From Siphlonurus alternatus (lineage: Eukaryota > Arthropoda > Insecta > Ephemeroptera > Siphlonuridae): DNA of 64,000 bases. Below are positions 48,847 through 61,050 of the stretch, in pieces (the stretch's first letter is position 1; each line of letters starts with the position of its first letter). The notes beneath the pieces were generated by a model that saw nothing but the letters and a program-made list of their open reading frames with translations, was not told where the DNA came from and ran no database searches. The stretch is from the NCBI GenBank assembly GCA_949825025.1, contig OX463786.1:15833309-15897308 (forward strand). The letters are read 5' to 3'. The position numbers were made by a program, and so were the translations under genes.

Positions 48847-51287
48847 TCACGGAGGACCATTTATTTGGGGGAAAAGGGGGGCAACCCCGCCAACCTCGTT
48901 GCTATAACTTTGTAACATTATAAACCATGTTCAGCATCACTCACAAATATTTACCGTCTCATTATATATTAAATACCGTCCTTAGAAATTAATGTTCTAT
49001 TGGGTTCTAATGGTATCATGCTCATGGACTTCCATTGTAAAAATATTCATAATTTATGGATTTCTTCACAGCCCATCTGATGGCAACGTTATAATTTATT
49101 TAAATAAAATATTGTAATTTATTAAATAATTTTAATATTATTATTTAATTGTTGTTTAATAAATGTGTAAATTAATAACGTAGTTCCTATTTACTATTAT
49201 AAAATAATGAAAATTAAAAAATATTAAATGAAAATGAATTATAAATAAAATATACTTTAAATAGTAAAATAATATACTATTTTATTTTTTATATGCGTTT
49301 TCTTTTAACTAATCAAGATGGTCATAAAATTGTATACCAAAAACGAAAAACAATTACATCACTTTTATGAGTAAATAAAATGTTACCATTAATTTGATAA
49401 TAAAACTAATTTATAATGACTTTAATTACAAACACTTTATTACAAACTAATTATCTAAAAAGCTATACACTACAAGAATTCAATAATGAATAATTACTAT
49501 AACACTATAAAAATACTATAAATTATTATTAAAACTGTCATTGTATATAATATAAATTGTTATCAAAGGTTCATAAATACTGCTAGGGCTTGTACTGTCT
49601 GTGAAAATGATGAGCTATAGGACAACAGATAGGGATTAAATTGTAACAACTACGTAAAAAATATTACTTTTAACGTTTTTTTTTTATACAGTACGGGACT
49701 AATTGCTCTTATTTATATATAAAATGTTGTGCTATAAAAAAGTTAATTAAAAATTATATGCATATAGAAAAAAAATATAAGACATAGAACGTAATAACTA
49801 TAAAAAAAATTGTCATTTACTATCATGTCACTACTATAAGGAGTAAAAAATATATCCCTTTTTACGTATAACATGATGGTAGCATGCCTTTTTGACACTA
49901 CAAGTATTTTAAGTTATTAATAATAAAATTTGACTTCTTAAGTACATACTAACAGTAATTACTTTAATAGTGGATATGTCAGTGTATTTTGTACTTAGAG
50001 ACTTCGTTATGTTCATAAGACGAGAATTTGTAGTTTCAAAATCTAACATCGCTAGTTCGCAACGTATTTATATTTTGTAATTGTACTGGAAGCAAGATTA
50101 TAACAAAATAAAATGTGATAGGCCAAGGAATACTGATAATACAAAAAGGCTTATTAGTAAATACCTAAATACACAGTCAAATTAAATAAATCTATTAAAT
50201 AAATATAATAAAAATCTGAATCTGCAACCTCCTTTTCACTAGCCTTGTGGCACTATAAATGTGAAAACGACTTCTGATGATTGATGAATTAACAACATGT
50301 CTGTATTAGCTTTTTTGCTAAATAAAAATACTATTTATTTTATTTATTATATACTATGATTTCGTTATATGAGGACACTTTATCTTGACTAAAGTGTACA
50401 GGTAAGAATAATATTCTACATCGAATTTATTTATTTATCATTTTCATAACAGTGTTAAATAATATTTTACATTAAAATATTGCTGCATTACAGTAAACGT
50501 CAAAACGAATAAATTCCACTATTTTTTCAATAAAATACAAAAAACTAAAAAAAGCTACAAAGATTGAACTATTTACAGAGCCAAAATAAAATATTTGCTG
50601 TTGATTTGCGGTAGATAAATAAGTCTCCGAGTTTTGTTTGGTATTGTACCACCAGCAACAAACCCACAAAGAAGAAAGAAAACAAATCGATCAAAACAAA
50701 AGACACAACAGCTCAAAGATGTTTTTGTCACTACTTCTAACTTGTTATGTGTCAAACGAAAAAAATAATTTTTTTTATCCCCCTTATTTCGATATTCTTT
50801 TTATTGAAAACAAAAATATTGTTTTCTCGTATTATATATAAGAACATTATAGAAATATAATTCTTATCAAATATTTTATTTTAATCTTTCAGACGTCAAT
50901 TACTATCACATTAATATTGATGTTGATATTAAAGAATAAATAAAATATTATTCTAATGGTTTATAACGTTAAATACAAGTCAATTAAATTTATGCTTTAT
51001 TTATAAAACTATACTGAATTAAAAAATGTATTTTAGTATAATAATTATTATTACAATTATTGTTAAGTATTATATGAAAGTTATAATATAAAAATGTAAT
51101 TAAGTGCAGTCATTCAAATAAATTTAATAAAGTGTATAATTTTTTTAATTTTAAAATATTTAATTAACAATAAAAAAAGCATGTAAATTTAAAGTATAAT
51201 AAAGAAGTAGTTAAATAAAGAAGTTAAAAAACTGGCTTATATTTCTCAATATAACATTACTTTTTTTATTATATTTAATGGACAATT
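48847..51287. other. AT-rich non-coding DNA
   Basis: The longest stretch without a recognised repeat in the right half. A CAG|GTAAGAAT at 50401/50402 (plus strand) lacks a pyrimidine tract. Short frames near 50472-50841 are unsupported. Confidence 0.45.
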
Positions 51288-51600
51288 TGCATGACATTTT
51301 TTTATTGCAGAAATGGATAGAGGGTGCAAAGTTATGCTACTCTGAATTTTTTCAGATTTTTTTAGAGACCGGGAACTATTTTTAAAAAATTATTGAAAGT
51401 CCTTTTTATGACGTCACGAGGCGCCTCTCCTTAAGAAAAGGATAGGACATTAACGCCCGTGACTTCATAAAACGGACTTTCTATAATTTTTTAAAATTAG
51501 TTCCGGGTCTCAAAAAAATCTGAAAAAATTCAGAGTAGCATATTTTTGCACCCTCTATCTATTTCTGCAATAAAAAAATTTTGAGGTCGATACTCTATTG
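51288..51600 (-). mobile_element. Hairpin MITE family B, apparent B2/B1 tip chimera
   Basis: The left tip TTAATGGACAATTTGCATGA is of B2 type, while the right tip TTTTGAGGTCGATACTCTATT is of B1 type, so the outer ends do not pair. The body is B1: CRE octamer at 51409-51416, CGAGGCGCCTCTCCTTAAG, and the apex TTAAGAAAAGGATAGGAC in reverse orientation. Mid-arms pair well. Confidence 0.8.
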
Positions 51601-51964
51601 GTGCTCAAATTTTTTACGTCATGTCTATACTGTGATGTTTTATTGGTGATTTATTTGATGGTCTGACGTTAAGGTGGAACGTCGCACCTGTCAGGTATAG
51701 AGACACGATCGATCTCATCTCTCTTTCTACTTTCCTACCTGTCACACAATACAACGATCAAGGTAACGAGATATACGAAGAGTATTACACTATAGAAGAA
51801 TTACATAACAGTAACCAGTGATCAATGTCTTGTTAATTAGTACACTCTTAAATTAATTGACTATTGATCGAAACAACTATACAGGTGTTATTAATGCAGG
51901 TTTTTATTTTTTAAATTCAATATTTAATCACATGTAAAAAATTCAGATTCTCCGATTCATCTTT
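51601..51964. other. Non-coding DNA
   Basis: 51660-51780 is more balanced (ACGTCGCACCTGTCAGGTAT). No gene is supported. Confidence 0.4.
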
Positions 51965-52063
51965 CTTTCTCATCTATTTTCCTCTTATTTTGCACCATTT
52001 TAGAGGAAAAAGACTAGATTACGTATTTTTTCCTCTTCTTCAGCATAAAATGTTAAAAATATT
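51965..52063. repeat. Repeat family S, cut by MITE E
   Basis: Aligns with 31860-31975 (TTTTAGAGG, GATTACGTATTTTTTCCTCT, ATAAAATGTTAAAAATATT). The alignment stops at the family E insertion. Confidence 0.5.
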
Positions 52064-52067
52064 AATG

Positions 52068-52188
52068 ATGGGTGCGATTCAAGAAGCAGTTAGCCAGGTT
52101 TCTAAACACGTTTAACTTAACCATTGCACGTTTAACTAAGTGTTTTAATTAAGAAACTAGACTAACTTCTTCGTGAATCGCACCCATT
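52068..52188. mobile_element. MITE family E
   Basis: ATGGGTGCGATTCAAGAAGC and CTTCGTGAATCGCACCCAT are strong inverted tips. GTTAGCCAGGTTTCTAAACA and AAGAAACTAGACTAACTT continue the arms. 121 bp. Confidence 0.85.
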
Positions 52189-52226
52189 GTTTTCATTTCA
52201 TTTATAATGTGAATTCGTTTAACAGT

Positions 52227-52249
52227 AAAAAAAAAAAAAAAAAAAAAAA
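52227..52249. repeat. Poly-A tract
   Basis: Run of 23 A. No SINE body is recognised upstream. Confidence 0.95.
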
Positions 52250-52805
52250 TGAAAACATTACAGAGCGAGATCATAACGAATATATTAGTATGATCATTAA
52301 AAACAATCTAGGGCTTTATTTTTCTTAAAATTTTTAATAACCATCAAATTTTTTATCATAATAAATAAATTATAATTAATCATGATTATCAATACAATTC
52401 CAACCAGTTTTGATGCATCGTTAACTGTAATCCCCTTTTTAGTGCGTGTGTTATCTTAGCATTAATTTTTAATAAGTCAGTTAATGAAAAGCAAAGAAAT
52501 GTTAAAAAGAATAGTGGGATTTAAAAAAAAAAAAATGATAGCATCATCAATAATTAATAATTATATGCATACTACCATATCGTAAAAAATACCATTGTTA
52601 ATTTCTATAATAAAAATTTTAAAGCCTGATTTAAAGGGTATATATTATTATAACATAAAAAAGCAACAAAATAATATCATGTTATTAAAAACGAACGTAT
52701 AATATAATACATAAAAAGCGGAGTCAGTTGTTTTAACTATTTGTTCAGCATATTTTTTTTTTAATATTGTTATTAACATTATTAAGTTTTATCAAAGATT
52801 ACGTA
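52250..52805. other. AT-rich non-coding DNA
   Basis: Nothing recognised. Confidence 0.5.
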
Positions 52806-53206
52806 TTAAGGTAGAGATAACGCCGAACAGCTGTTCGACGTAATGCCATTTGATTAACACGTAAACCTTAGCAAATTCACAAAAATTCTGAATTTTTTTG
52901 AGAGGCAGATATTAGTGCCTATAAAAGCGCAACAGAAAAAGTTTCGAAACAATTTAACGAGCCGATTTTTTTAAATTAAATTTTTAGTTTGTCTCTCCAT
53001 GAGAAAGCTTTATGCTGATAATTAAAAAAATTAATTTAAAAAAATCGGCTTATTACATTGTTTTGAAATTTTTTCTATGGATTTTAGGCACTAATATTAA
53101 ATTTGTCTTTCAAAAAAATTTCAGAATTTTTGTGAATTTGATAAGGTTTACATGTTAATCAAAGGAGAGTACGTCGAACAGCTGTTCGGCGTTATCTCTA
53201 CCTTAA
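52806..53206. mobile_element. MITE family F (TTAA ends)
   Basis: Ends TTAAGGTAGAGATAACGCCG and CGGCGTTATCTCTACCTTAA. The subterminal GAACAGCTGTTC is palindromic in both arms. The arms carry the TTAGCAAATTCACAAAAATT block. 401 bp. Confidence 0.88.
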
Positions 53207-53256
53207 TATAATCATAAAAAAAAAATCATGCACAAGTCATACGTTGCATCTACCCC

Positions 53257-53273
53257 CCTCCCCCCCCCCCAAA
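53257..53273. repeat. Poly-C tract
   Basis: C run with one T, in CCCCCTCCCCCCCCCC. Confidence 0.9.
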
Positions 53274-53885
53274 TATGCCTACCTATTACATGATTTTAAA
53301 AAGAACAATTTTAATTAAGGCACTTGCCAAGCATACAAGCTGAATTGTGAAATCTTAAAATCCATTTTAAATACTGCACTGAAGTCATTAAACTCCTGAA
53401 ATAACCTACCTGAAATTTCTAACATTCATGGCACATCATTTTCTACCTTTTTTTTTTTCTTTCTTTTTTTCCCAATTTCTACACAAGAAAACGAAAGGAC
53501 TTCAATATTTCTCATATGTCATAGTAATAGATTTTAAATTGCATTTTGCACCTTTCTTTCTTTCTTTCTTCCCCTTTTATCTCAGAAAAGTCTTTTATAA
53601 TGATCATCAATTCATCATATATCTCTTTATTATAAGCATTTCTTTGTAATTGAATACTTTTTTAAGAAAATATTTTTAATTTAATAAAAATTAATTTGAT
53701 TTTATTATTTAGTAATATTAAAATTTTATTAACTTTTTTTTCCCTTATATAACGAGAGAGATGAGTTCTAAAAACAAAAGAAAATTGCTGTTTGTAATAT
53801 GAGAAAATGGGGAGAGAAGTTCTTAAAAAACGTGGTCTTGAATTTCTCTCTCGTGATCCTTATAACATTTATTTTTTTATCAAAC
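53274..53885. other. AT-rich non-coding DNA
   Basis: Pyrimidine-rich stretches at 53440-53580, no gene. Confidence 0.45.
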
Positions 53886-53940
53886 TTGTAAGCAATCGAG
53901 CACAGTAGTTGAGTTCGAACCCCACCAAAGAAATTTGTCT
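53886..53940 (+). repeat. tRNA-like SINE head fragment
   Basis: CTTGTAAGCAATCGAGCACA then GTTGAGTTCGAACCCC has a B-box-like core. It resembles the head of the SINE at 35922 (CTTGCAATCAGATGG..., GAGTTCGATCCC). No cloverleaf can be drawn, so it is not a tRNA gene. Confidence 0.4.
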
Positions 53941-54352
53941 CTTACATTAGTTAAAAAAGATACCGACCCTTTTCAATTAAGTTTCCTCCTTTTTTTTAAT
54001 AATAAATTTTACGAAAGTTCTTATACAATTACTTTTTAAACTACGAAAGCAACAAATTATCAATATATAACTTATGCACTTTCGATTTACAATTACTACA
54101 ATTAGACTTCTACAGTAAGTATGAATTTTGCTACACCAATTTCAAATAATAGTTTTTTGTCATTACTACAGTACATACATACTATAATTCCAATTTTAAT
54201 GTACATTATTACCATCACTATAAGTCAGCCAAAGATATCTGCTGTTTGCTGTACAGTTCATTAATTATTCTACTGTTCAAATAGTTCAAAGGCCAGATCT
54301 TTCTTCTTTAATATTACTGCATTGGTCACTTTCATAAGTTAAGACATACAAT
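53941..54352. other. AT-rich non-coding DNA
   Basis: Nothing recognised. Confidence 0.5.
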
Positions 54353-54485
54353 AAAGGGGCATTCACAAAGTCTTAAGGCCACATTTAAGGCTCGATAATT
54401 TAAAGCATGATTTTAGACCCTAAATTTCTGGTCTTAAATTATTGAGCTTTAATTGTGGCCTTAAGGCTTTGTGAATGCTCTTTCT
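54353..54485. mobile_element. MITE family C
   Basis: AAAGGGGCATTCACAAAGTC, AAGGCCACATTTAAGGCTCG, and right AATTGTGGCCTTAAGGCTTT, GTGAATGCTCTTT. 133 bp. Confidence 0.8.
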
Positions 54486-54577
54486 AAAAACTCGATAACC
54501 GTGGCTTTTGAACTATTGACTACAACAGATCCATGAAATTTTCAATTGAGAAAACTGTACAGTACATTGATATTGTT

Positions 54578-54706
54578 ATACACTCGTTGCCTTGGAAAAT
54601 TTCCTACTTACAGCCTTGTTAATTCCCATATCCTGTGGATCATTCTTCTGATCATGGTGATCAACAAGGCCGGCGCAAAGGTAAATTTTCTAAGGTGAAG
54701 ACTGTA
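54578..54706. mobile_element. MITE family D
   Basis: TATACACTCGTTGCCTTGGA, CAGCCTTGTTAATTCCCATA and GATCATGGTGATCAACAAGG, TTTTCTAAGGTGAAGACTGTA. The arms have diverged moderately. Confidence 0.75.
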
Positions 54707-55990
<1,284 letters not shown>

Positions 55991-56091
55991 GGGGGCGATT
56001 CACGAATCAGTTATCCATAATTAAGTTATCCAGTTTTCTCATTAAGCGTGGTTAGTGAAGAGCCTTAAAAACTCTCTCCGTGAATCACGCC
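55991..56091. mobile_element. MITE family E, short variant
   Basis: GGGGGCGATTCACGAATCAG and CTCCGTGAATCACGCCTG are the tips. AGTTATCCAGTTTTCTCATT and TAAGCGTGGTTAGTGAAGAG lie inside. Its right half is repeated beyond the adjacent family F element. Confidence 0.75.
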
Positions 56092-56124
56092 TGAAAAAAA
56101 TATAGGCATATTTTTCTGGAGCTT

Positions 56125-56533
56125 TTAAGGTAGAAATAACGTCAATCAGCTGTTCGACACAGTCTCCTTTGATTAACATGTAAACCTTAGCAAAGTCACA
56201 AAAATTCTGAAATTTTTTGAGAGGCAGATTTTAGTGCCTAAAAGCCATACAAAAAATTTCAAAACAGTTTAACGAGCCGATTTTTTGTTACTTGATTTTT
56301 TTTTTTTTTTTAATTTTCAGCATATAATATAGGGCTTTCCCATGGAGAGGCAAACAAAAATATTAATAAAAAAAAAACGGCTCGTTAAATTTTTTTGAAA
56401 TTTTTTCTATGGCTTTTAGGCACTAATATCTGCCTCTCAAAAAAATTTCAGAATTTTTGTCAATTTGCTAAGGTTTACATGTTAATCAAATGGGATTACG
56501 TCGAACAGCTGTTCGGCGTTATCTCTACCTTAA
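56125..56533. mobile_element. MITE family F (TTAA ends)
   Basis: Ends TTAAGGTAGAAATAACGTCA and CGGCGTTATCTCTACCTTAA. Arms hold TTAGCAAAGTCACAAAAATT and TTTAACGAGCCGATTTTTTG. 409 bp. Confidence 0.87.
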
Positions 56534-56613
56534 GCGTGTTAGTGAAGAGCCTGTAAAACTCTCTGCGTGAATCACGCCCCCAAAAAAGATAGTCATGGCA
56601 TATTTCTATGAAG
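56530..56613. repeat. Duplicated right half of MITE E plus flank
   Basis: TTAAGCGTGTTAGTGAAGAG, GTGAATCACGCCCCC and GGCATATTTCTATGAAG repeat 56042-56120 (TTAAGCGTGGTTAGTGAAGA, GTGAATCACGCC, GGCATATTTTTCTGGAG) with scattered changes. Element F stands between the two copies. Confidence 0.75.
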
Positions 56614-58391
56614 TCAATGTTAATTAAGCACTTAAGTTATATATATTTTTTACAGTGTACTTTACGTCCAGCAGCAGTTTATGCAAGGAGATCAATGCCT
56701 CCTATTGATACTCCATCCATCGTAACGTGATTGACAGCTCCTCCCCCTCCCCTCTCTATCAATGGCTCCCCCTTCCCTTAGCTCTTATACATCAAGATCT
56801 AACAAGACCTATTCAACTGGAATTGAAAGTTATTTAATGGAAATTTTATATATGTGATGTATTTCAATGTATTATATTGTAATATGTTATTTCTAAAATC
56901 TTTTTTTGTATGTTCATGGGATTAGGGGGTTGATATTTTTGTAAAAAGTGGAGTTTTTTTTATTATTAATAAAGGCTATTATGTGGGTATATGAAGCTAA
57001 AAATTAATGCAATGATTATAAGTATAAATGTTTTTTCCTAAGTTCATGGTGTTCATTTCTTGCTTAATAGTTGTATCAAAATTTCTAATTGCATGGTTAC
57101 AATTGAAGAGCAATATAAACAATGTCAAGCAAAATGTGTGAATTTTTTCAATAGTTATGTTATTTATTTATTAAAAATTAGCATAGAAATAAAACTAGTT
57201 CATTTTTAACCGTTATTTGGAACCAGTGCAAAATATTATAATTATGTTTATTGATCAGAATTAACAAACTAGAAGTATGCGGAAACAATTATTATATCAA
57301 TAATTATTATATCAATGTAAATTTCAAACTTCATTACGATATCATATTTTGTAAATATTTTAGTTTTAGTTTGTTTTTAATCAACAATGTCTGAATCATG
57401 TAATTAAAATAAAATAATAATAAAAATTAACAATTTTTTAACAACATTTTACCATTTCCACAATATTTATCCTTACCTTATATAAATTATTTCACAAAAA
57501 AGCATAAATTTTCCTTGTCTACGTTATAAACCTAAAAATTAGCACTTTAAATTTATCTCCAATTTTTACATTTAGAAGAAAAAAACATGATTTAGATTTT
57601 TTTTTTTTTTTTTTTTTTTCCTCCTTTAACAAGATTCTTATACGGTATTGAACTTAATTTTTTTTATCTAACCTTTAAAGACGAAAGTTTCTCTCTTATG
57701 AATATAAAGCACTTATATAGTTAAATTAGTATAAAAGTATACGGGAAGTTACATCAAAATTATAAGATTTTAATCAAAATCCTTATTTTTTATATTTTCA
57801 CACACTGTTCACTCATAAAACAGGAAGTATAAAACAATTGTGAACAGTAACTACACTAAAATGACTAGATTATGACCCACTTCCGGTTATGATTTAACAT
57901 TTTTTCAACTGTAGTTAGAGAGAGAAAGAACAGCTGTAGCTGTATCGAACGTAGGTTAAGAAAACTTTTTTTTTCTTCTCCCCTTTTTAACTGCTACAAA
58001 GTTTCTTCAGAAAATGTCAGCTTCCCAGAGAGCTACTCTATGTATACTCATTAACTCCAATCTTAGAGACTAGAACCATTGTGATGTAAGTTAGACTCAT
58101 TTAACAATGATAAATCAAAGGAATATAGACTTTATAGTCAAGAAAATACTCAAAAGTTGCTTAAAAAGTTGGTTTTCGTAGGTTAAAATATAGGATTATA
58201 AACCTTATGTAAATTGTAATTTATTATATAAAATAGAGTATATTTTAATGTAAAGATAGATACATATATTACAGTACATTACACGTTTAAAATGAAGACC
58301 TAAGATGTAATGTATGCAACCTTTTGTATAGATAAGTAAATTGGACAGTAGGTTTTCATTCTAAATTTTGACGTCTGAAATGAGACGTCAA
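56614..58391. other. AT-rich non-coding DNA
   Basis: Includes a perfect 15-bp tandem duplication (57287-57316, AATTATTATATCAAT twice) and a poly-T run of 23 (57597-57619). An inverted TTGACGTCT/AGACGTCAA pair lies at 58368-58392. No gene. Confidence 0.5.
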
Positions 58392-58686
58392 ATGTGAAAA
58401 TTTTGGTGGCTTAATCGAAAGAAGGGGTAAAAAAATATGGTACTGTGAATTTTTTCAGATTTTTCTGACACCGGGAACTATTTTTAACAAATTATTGAAA
58501 GCCTATTTTATGACGTCACGGGCGGCACTGCCCTATCCTTTTTCTTAAGGAGTGCCGCCCGTGACGTCATCAAAATAGACTTTCATTAATTTTTTAAGAA
58601 TAGTTCCCGGTCTCAAAAAAATCTGAAAAAATTCACAGTCCCATATTTTTACTCCTTCTTTCGATTAAGCCACTAAAATTTTCACA
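58392..58686 (+). mobile_element. Hairpin MITE family B, B3 tips
   Basis: Tips ATGTGAAAATTTTGGTGGCT and AGCCACTAAAATTTTCACAT are a third type. Mid-arms TTTTTCAGATTTTTCTGACA and CCGGGAACTATTTTTAACAA are family B. CRE octamers stand at 58511-58518 and 58562-58569. Sub-apical CGGGCGGCACT pairs with AGTGCCGCCCG. The apex CCTATCCTTTTTCTTAAGGA is the family consensus. Confidence 0.87.
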
Positions 58687-58864
58687 TCCTAATATCTCAT
58701 TATACAGTAAATTATGAAACCTACAATCAACATAGCAATTTTTCTTTTTTTGCTCATTTTCTATAAAACTCGAGTTAAAAAATAAAGATGAACATAATTT
58801 TAGAAGGTACTCACATAATCACGTAAAAACACGTTCACCAGTTGTAGGGAAGGGGACATTTGTT

Positions 58865-58892
58865 CTTACCTGAAACAGAAAAAGAAAACATA
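58865..58892 (-). promoter_or_regulatory. Candidate recursive-splicing (ratchet) site
   Basis: On the minus strand TTTTCTTTTTCTGTTTCAG ends at 58870 and is followed by GTAAGAAC from 58869. The order is strong pyrimidine tract, CAG, then GTAAG. Unlike the site at 11240 it lies upstream of the promoter proposed at 44.4 kb. It would matter only for a transcript starting further right. A chance match is possible. Confidence 0.4.
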
Positions 58893-58929
58893 ACTTTAGT
58901 AACATATATGTACATTACTAGAGAAAAAT

Positions 58930-59061
58930 AAGGGCAATTCACTAAAGAGTTATCCAAAAATGGTATTCCCACTAACTACAGTCGTTAGCACCAACATAAT
59001 TCAATGACAATAAACGTGGTTAGTGAGAAACCTGGATAACTCTCTTCGTAAAATCGTGACC
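58930..59061. mobile_element. MITE family E, variant
   Basis: AGGGCAATTCACTAAAGAGT, TATCCAAAAATGG and GTGAGAAACCTGGATAACTC, TCTTCGTAAAATCGTGACC are the arms. Inner ACTACAGTCGTTAGCACC and AACGTGGTTAGTG pair loosely. Confidence 0.65.
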
Positions 59062-59429
59062 AATAAAATTCGTTTTAGCAGGTTAAAAAATAATCTCAAT
59101 CATTGCATTACGTATGTTAACTGAAGAATAAAAATAATTTAAATATGACCTTACATTGATAATTTTTATATATCAGATATTTTCGTTAATAATTAATTAC
59201 GTCAATTAATTATTAATTGAAATTAGCTGAGCAATAAGCTCTTGACTAGAGATTTAATGTGTAATAGAAACGCAATTATCTATGATTAGACTAAAAAAAA
59301 TCGTAAGATGTATTTGCCACCTCGTACGATAAAATATTCTGAAAATGCATGTGCAAGAGACATATTATCTCCTCGGCACAGTACTCCCCAGTATTGAATT
59401 AACATTGAAGTAAATTTTCATATTTTCAG
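59062..59429. other. AT-rich non-coding DNA
   Basis: Ends in a good acceptor, AAATTTTCATATTTTCAG at 59412-59429 on the plus strand. Confidence 0.4.
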
Positions 59430-59567
59430 GAGGTTGATATCATTAAAAAGATTGGTACTTGTAACATCCATAATTACTTAGCAACGTAAGAAGGGGTCGT
59501 CGACAGCTCGGCAAACACTCGGCCCCACGGTAACGACTGTTGACTTGACGTGACATCACGTGCCAAG
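59430..59567 (+). ncRNA. Candidate non-coding exon (138 nt)
   Basis: Preceded by acceptor TTTTCATATTTTCAG and followed by a near-consensus donor CCAAG|GTAAGT at 59567/59568. The 3' part is CpG-rich for this window (GGGGTCGTCGACAGCTCGG, CACGTG E-box at 59558). All three frames have stops, so if it is an exon it is leader or non-coding RNA. No second exon can be tied to it. Confidence 0.3.
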
Positions 59568-60202
59568 GTAAGTCGGACCAACTGAGATTGTAAAATATCA
59601 CCAGGGAGGTTTTATGTGCTGATTTGTGATTTAAATACAATAAGGAAACTACGGTAAATTGAAATATAATTTAGTTAGTGCAGGAATTAATGAGAGGTAT
59701 TTAAAGCAGATATTTTTACTGTAAATTATAATGCTTTGCTTTTTTTTATATAATAAAAATTGAAGGCCTTAAACCAATGCTGTTTTTTTATGAATACTCC
59801 ATGCAGATGAGCTTCATATTCAAGATATAAATCTCCTAAATGCAAAGCTTTACAATGCAAAAAGCACTCAGTAATTTTGTAAGTTTGAGAGGAGAGGTCA
59901 CTGAAAAAGTGAATACAGTTCGGTTGTTAATTTGTTAATTGTGTACTACACAACAAGGATCTCCACAAAGTTTAATAGTTTGGCACAAATAAGAGCAAAA
60001 TAGACATTTTCGCTCATACCGTATAATATGCAGTATGTTCCATAACTTTTGCAGATTATTTTAATGAAATATCATTTCCATGTAAATTTTGGAGAATCAA
60101 TTAAAATCCAATTTCCATTATTTCCTTAAATAATTCCAAAGAATCTTCAAAACTCATTATTCATATCTGGCCACTGCATTATATATTTTTATCATAAATC
60201 AA
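59568..60202. other. AT-rich non-coding DNA
   Basis: Nothing recognised. Confidence 0.45.
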
Positions 60203-60316
60203 TCACTACATTCACATGACAGTGTTTAATTAATACGGATTGACAACGCCTCATAAGAATAACATTATCCGTCGTCAATGAATACGTTCTAAGCATCGTC
60301 ATGTAAACGTAGTGAA
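60203..60316. mobile_element. MITE family I
   Basis: TCACTACATTCACATGACAG and CATGTAAACGTAGTGA are the tips. GGATTGACAACGCCTCATAA and TTATCCGTCGTCAATGAATA lie inside. 114 bp. Confidence 0.8.
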
Positions 60317-60342
60317 TAAGACAGTAACAATAATATAAATAA

Positions 60343-60665
60343 CAATAGAGTACGACCTCAATTTTTTTTATTGCAGAAATGAATAGAGGGTGCAAAGTTA
60401 TGCTACTCTGATTTTTTTTCAGATTTTTTAGAGCCCGGCAACTATTTTTTAAAAATTATTGCAAGTGCAGAAAAAATGCCGCCTCTTGCCGCCTCTTTTA
60501 ATAAAAGATAGGACCCAAAAGGGACCTGGATTCGAACCCGACCTCGCCAACACTTTTTAGCAATACTTCCTGGGCTCTAAAAAATCTGAAAAAAAAGCAG
60601 AGTAACATAACTTTTCATCCTCTATCCATTTCTGCTGTAAAAATTTTTGAGGTCGGTACTCCATT
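60343..60665. mobile_element. Hairpin MITE family B, B1 tips, replaced sub-apical part
   Basis: Tips AATAGAGTACGACCTCAATT and TTGAGGTCGGTACTCCATT, mid-arms TATGCTACTCTGATTTTTTT and GAGCCCGGCAACTATTTTTT. The CRE segment is replaced by GCCGCCTCTTGCCGCCTCTT on the left and ACCTGGATTCGAACCCGACC on the right, so this part no longer pairs. The right insert contains GGTTCGAATCC on the minus strand, an exact Pol III B-box consensus. Confidence 0.82.
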
Positions 60666-61050
60666 CAAATTAGCCTTCTAAACTAACGTACCTTACATTT
60701 TTATATAACTCTGGGAGACAAAAGAATCGGAATGACGTAGGAATGTGTATTTTTGTCATGGTAGTAGTATAAGGGAATCCTAAGGGAATCTTGCCCCCGT
60801 TATATATATTCTGGGGGAGAGACAAAGATTGTGTAAACACTGTGAGCTCGATTATTACTATCATAGCCACCAGGGAATAGTAGTGACAAAATGGGTAAAC
60901 ACCAATCTATCATCTCACGCTACGCTTACTTTCCAATCACCCAACGTAAAAATTAATAGTAAATATATAATAATATATCAAAATGTTAAATAAATATTAT
61001 ATTTTTTTTCCATCCCTTCAACATAGGTCAATAAATACAGGACAGTATAA
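60666..61050. other. AT-rich non-coding DNA
   Basis: No supported feature. A short tandem TAAGGGAATC pair lies at 60771-60791. Confidence 0.45.

Noticed and set aside
50390..50410. Third ratchet-like site, CAG|GTAAGAAT on the plus strand
   Set aside because: There is no pyrimidine tract before the CAG; one CAGGTAAG by chance is expected in a window of this size.
60525..60550. tRNA gene suggested by an exact B box (also 53905 and 35890)
   Set aside because: No acceptor stem, D-arm or anticodon arm can be drawn around any of the three; they fit SINE or captured fragments.
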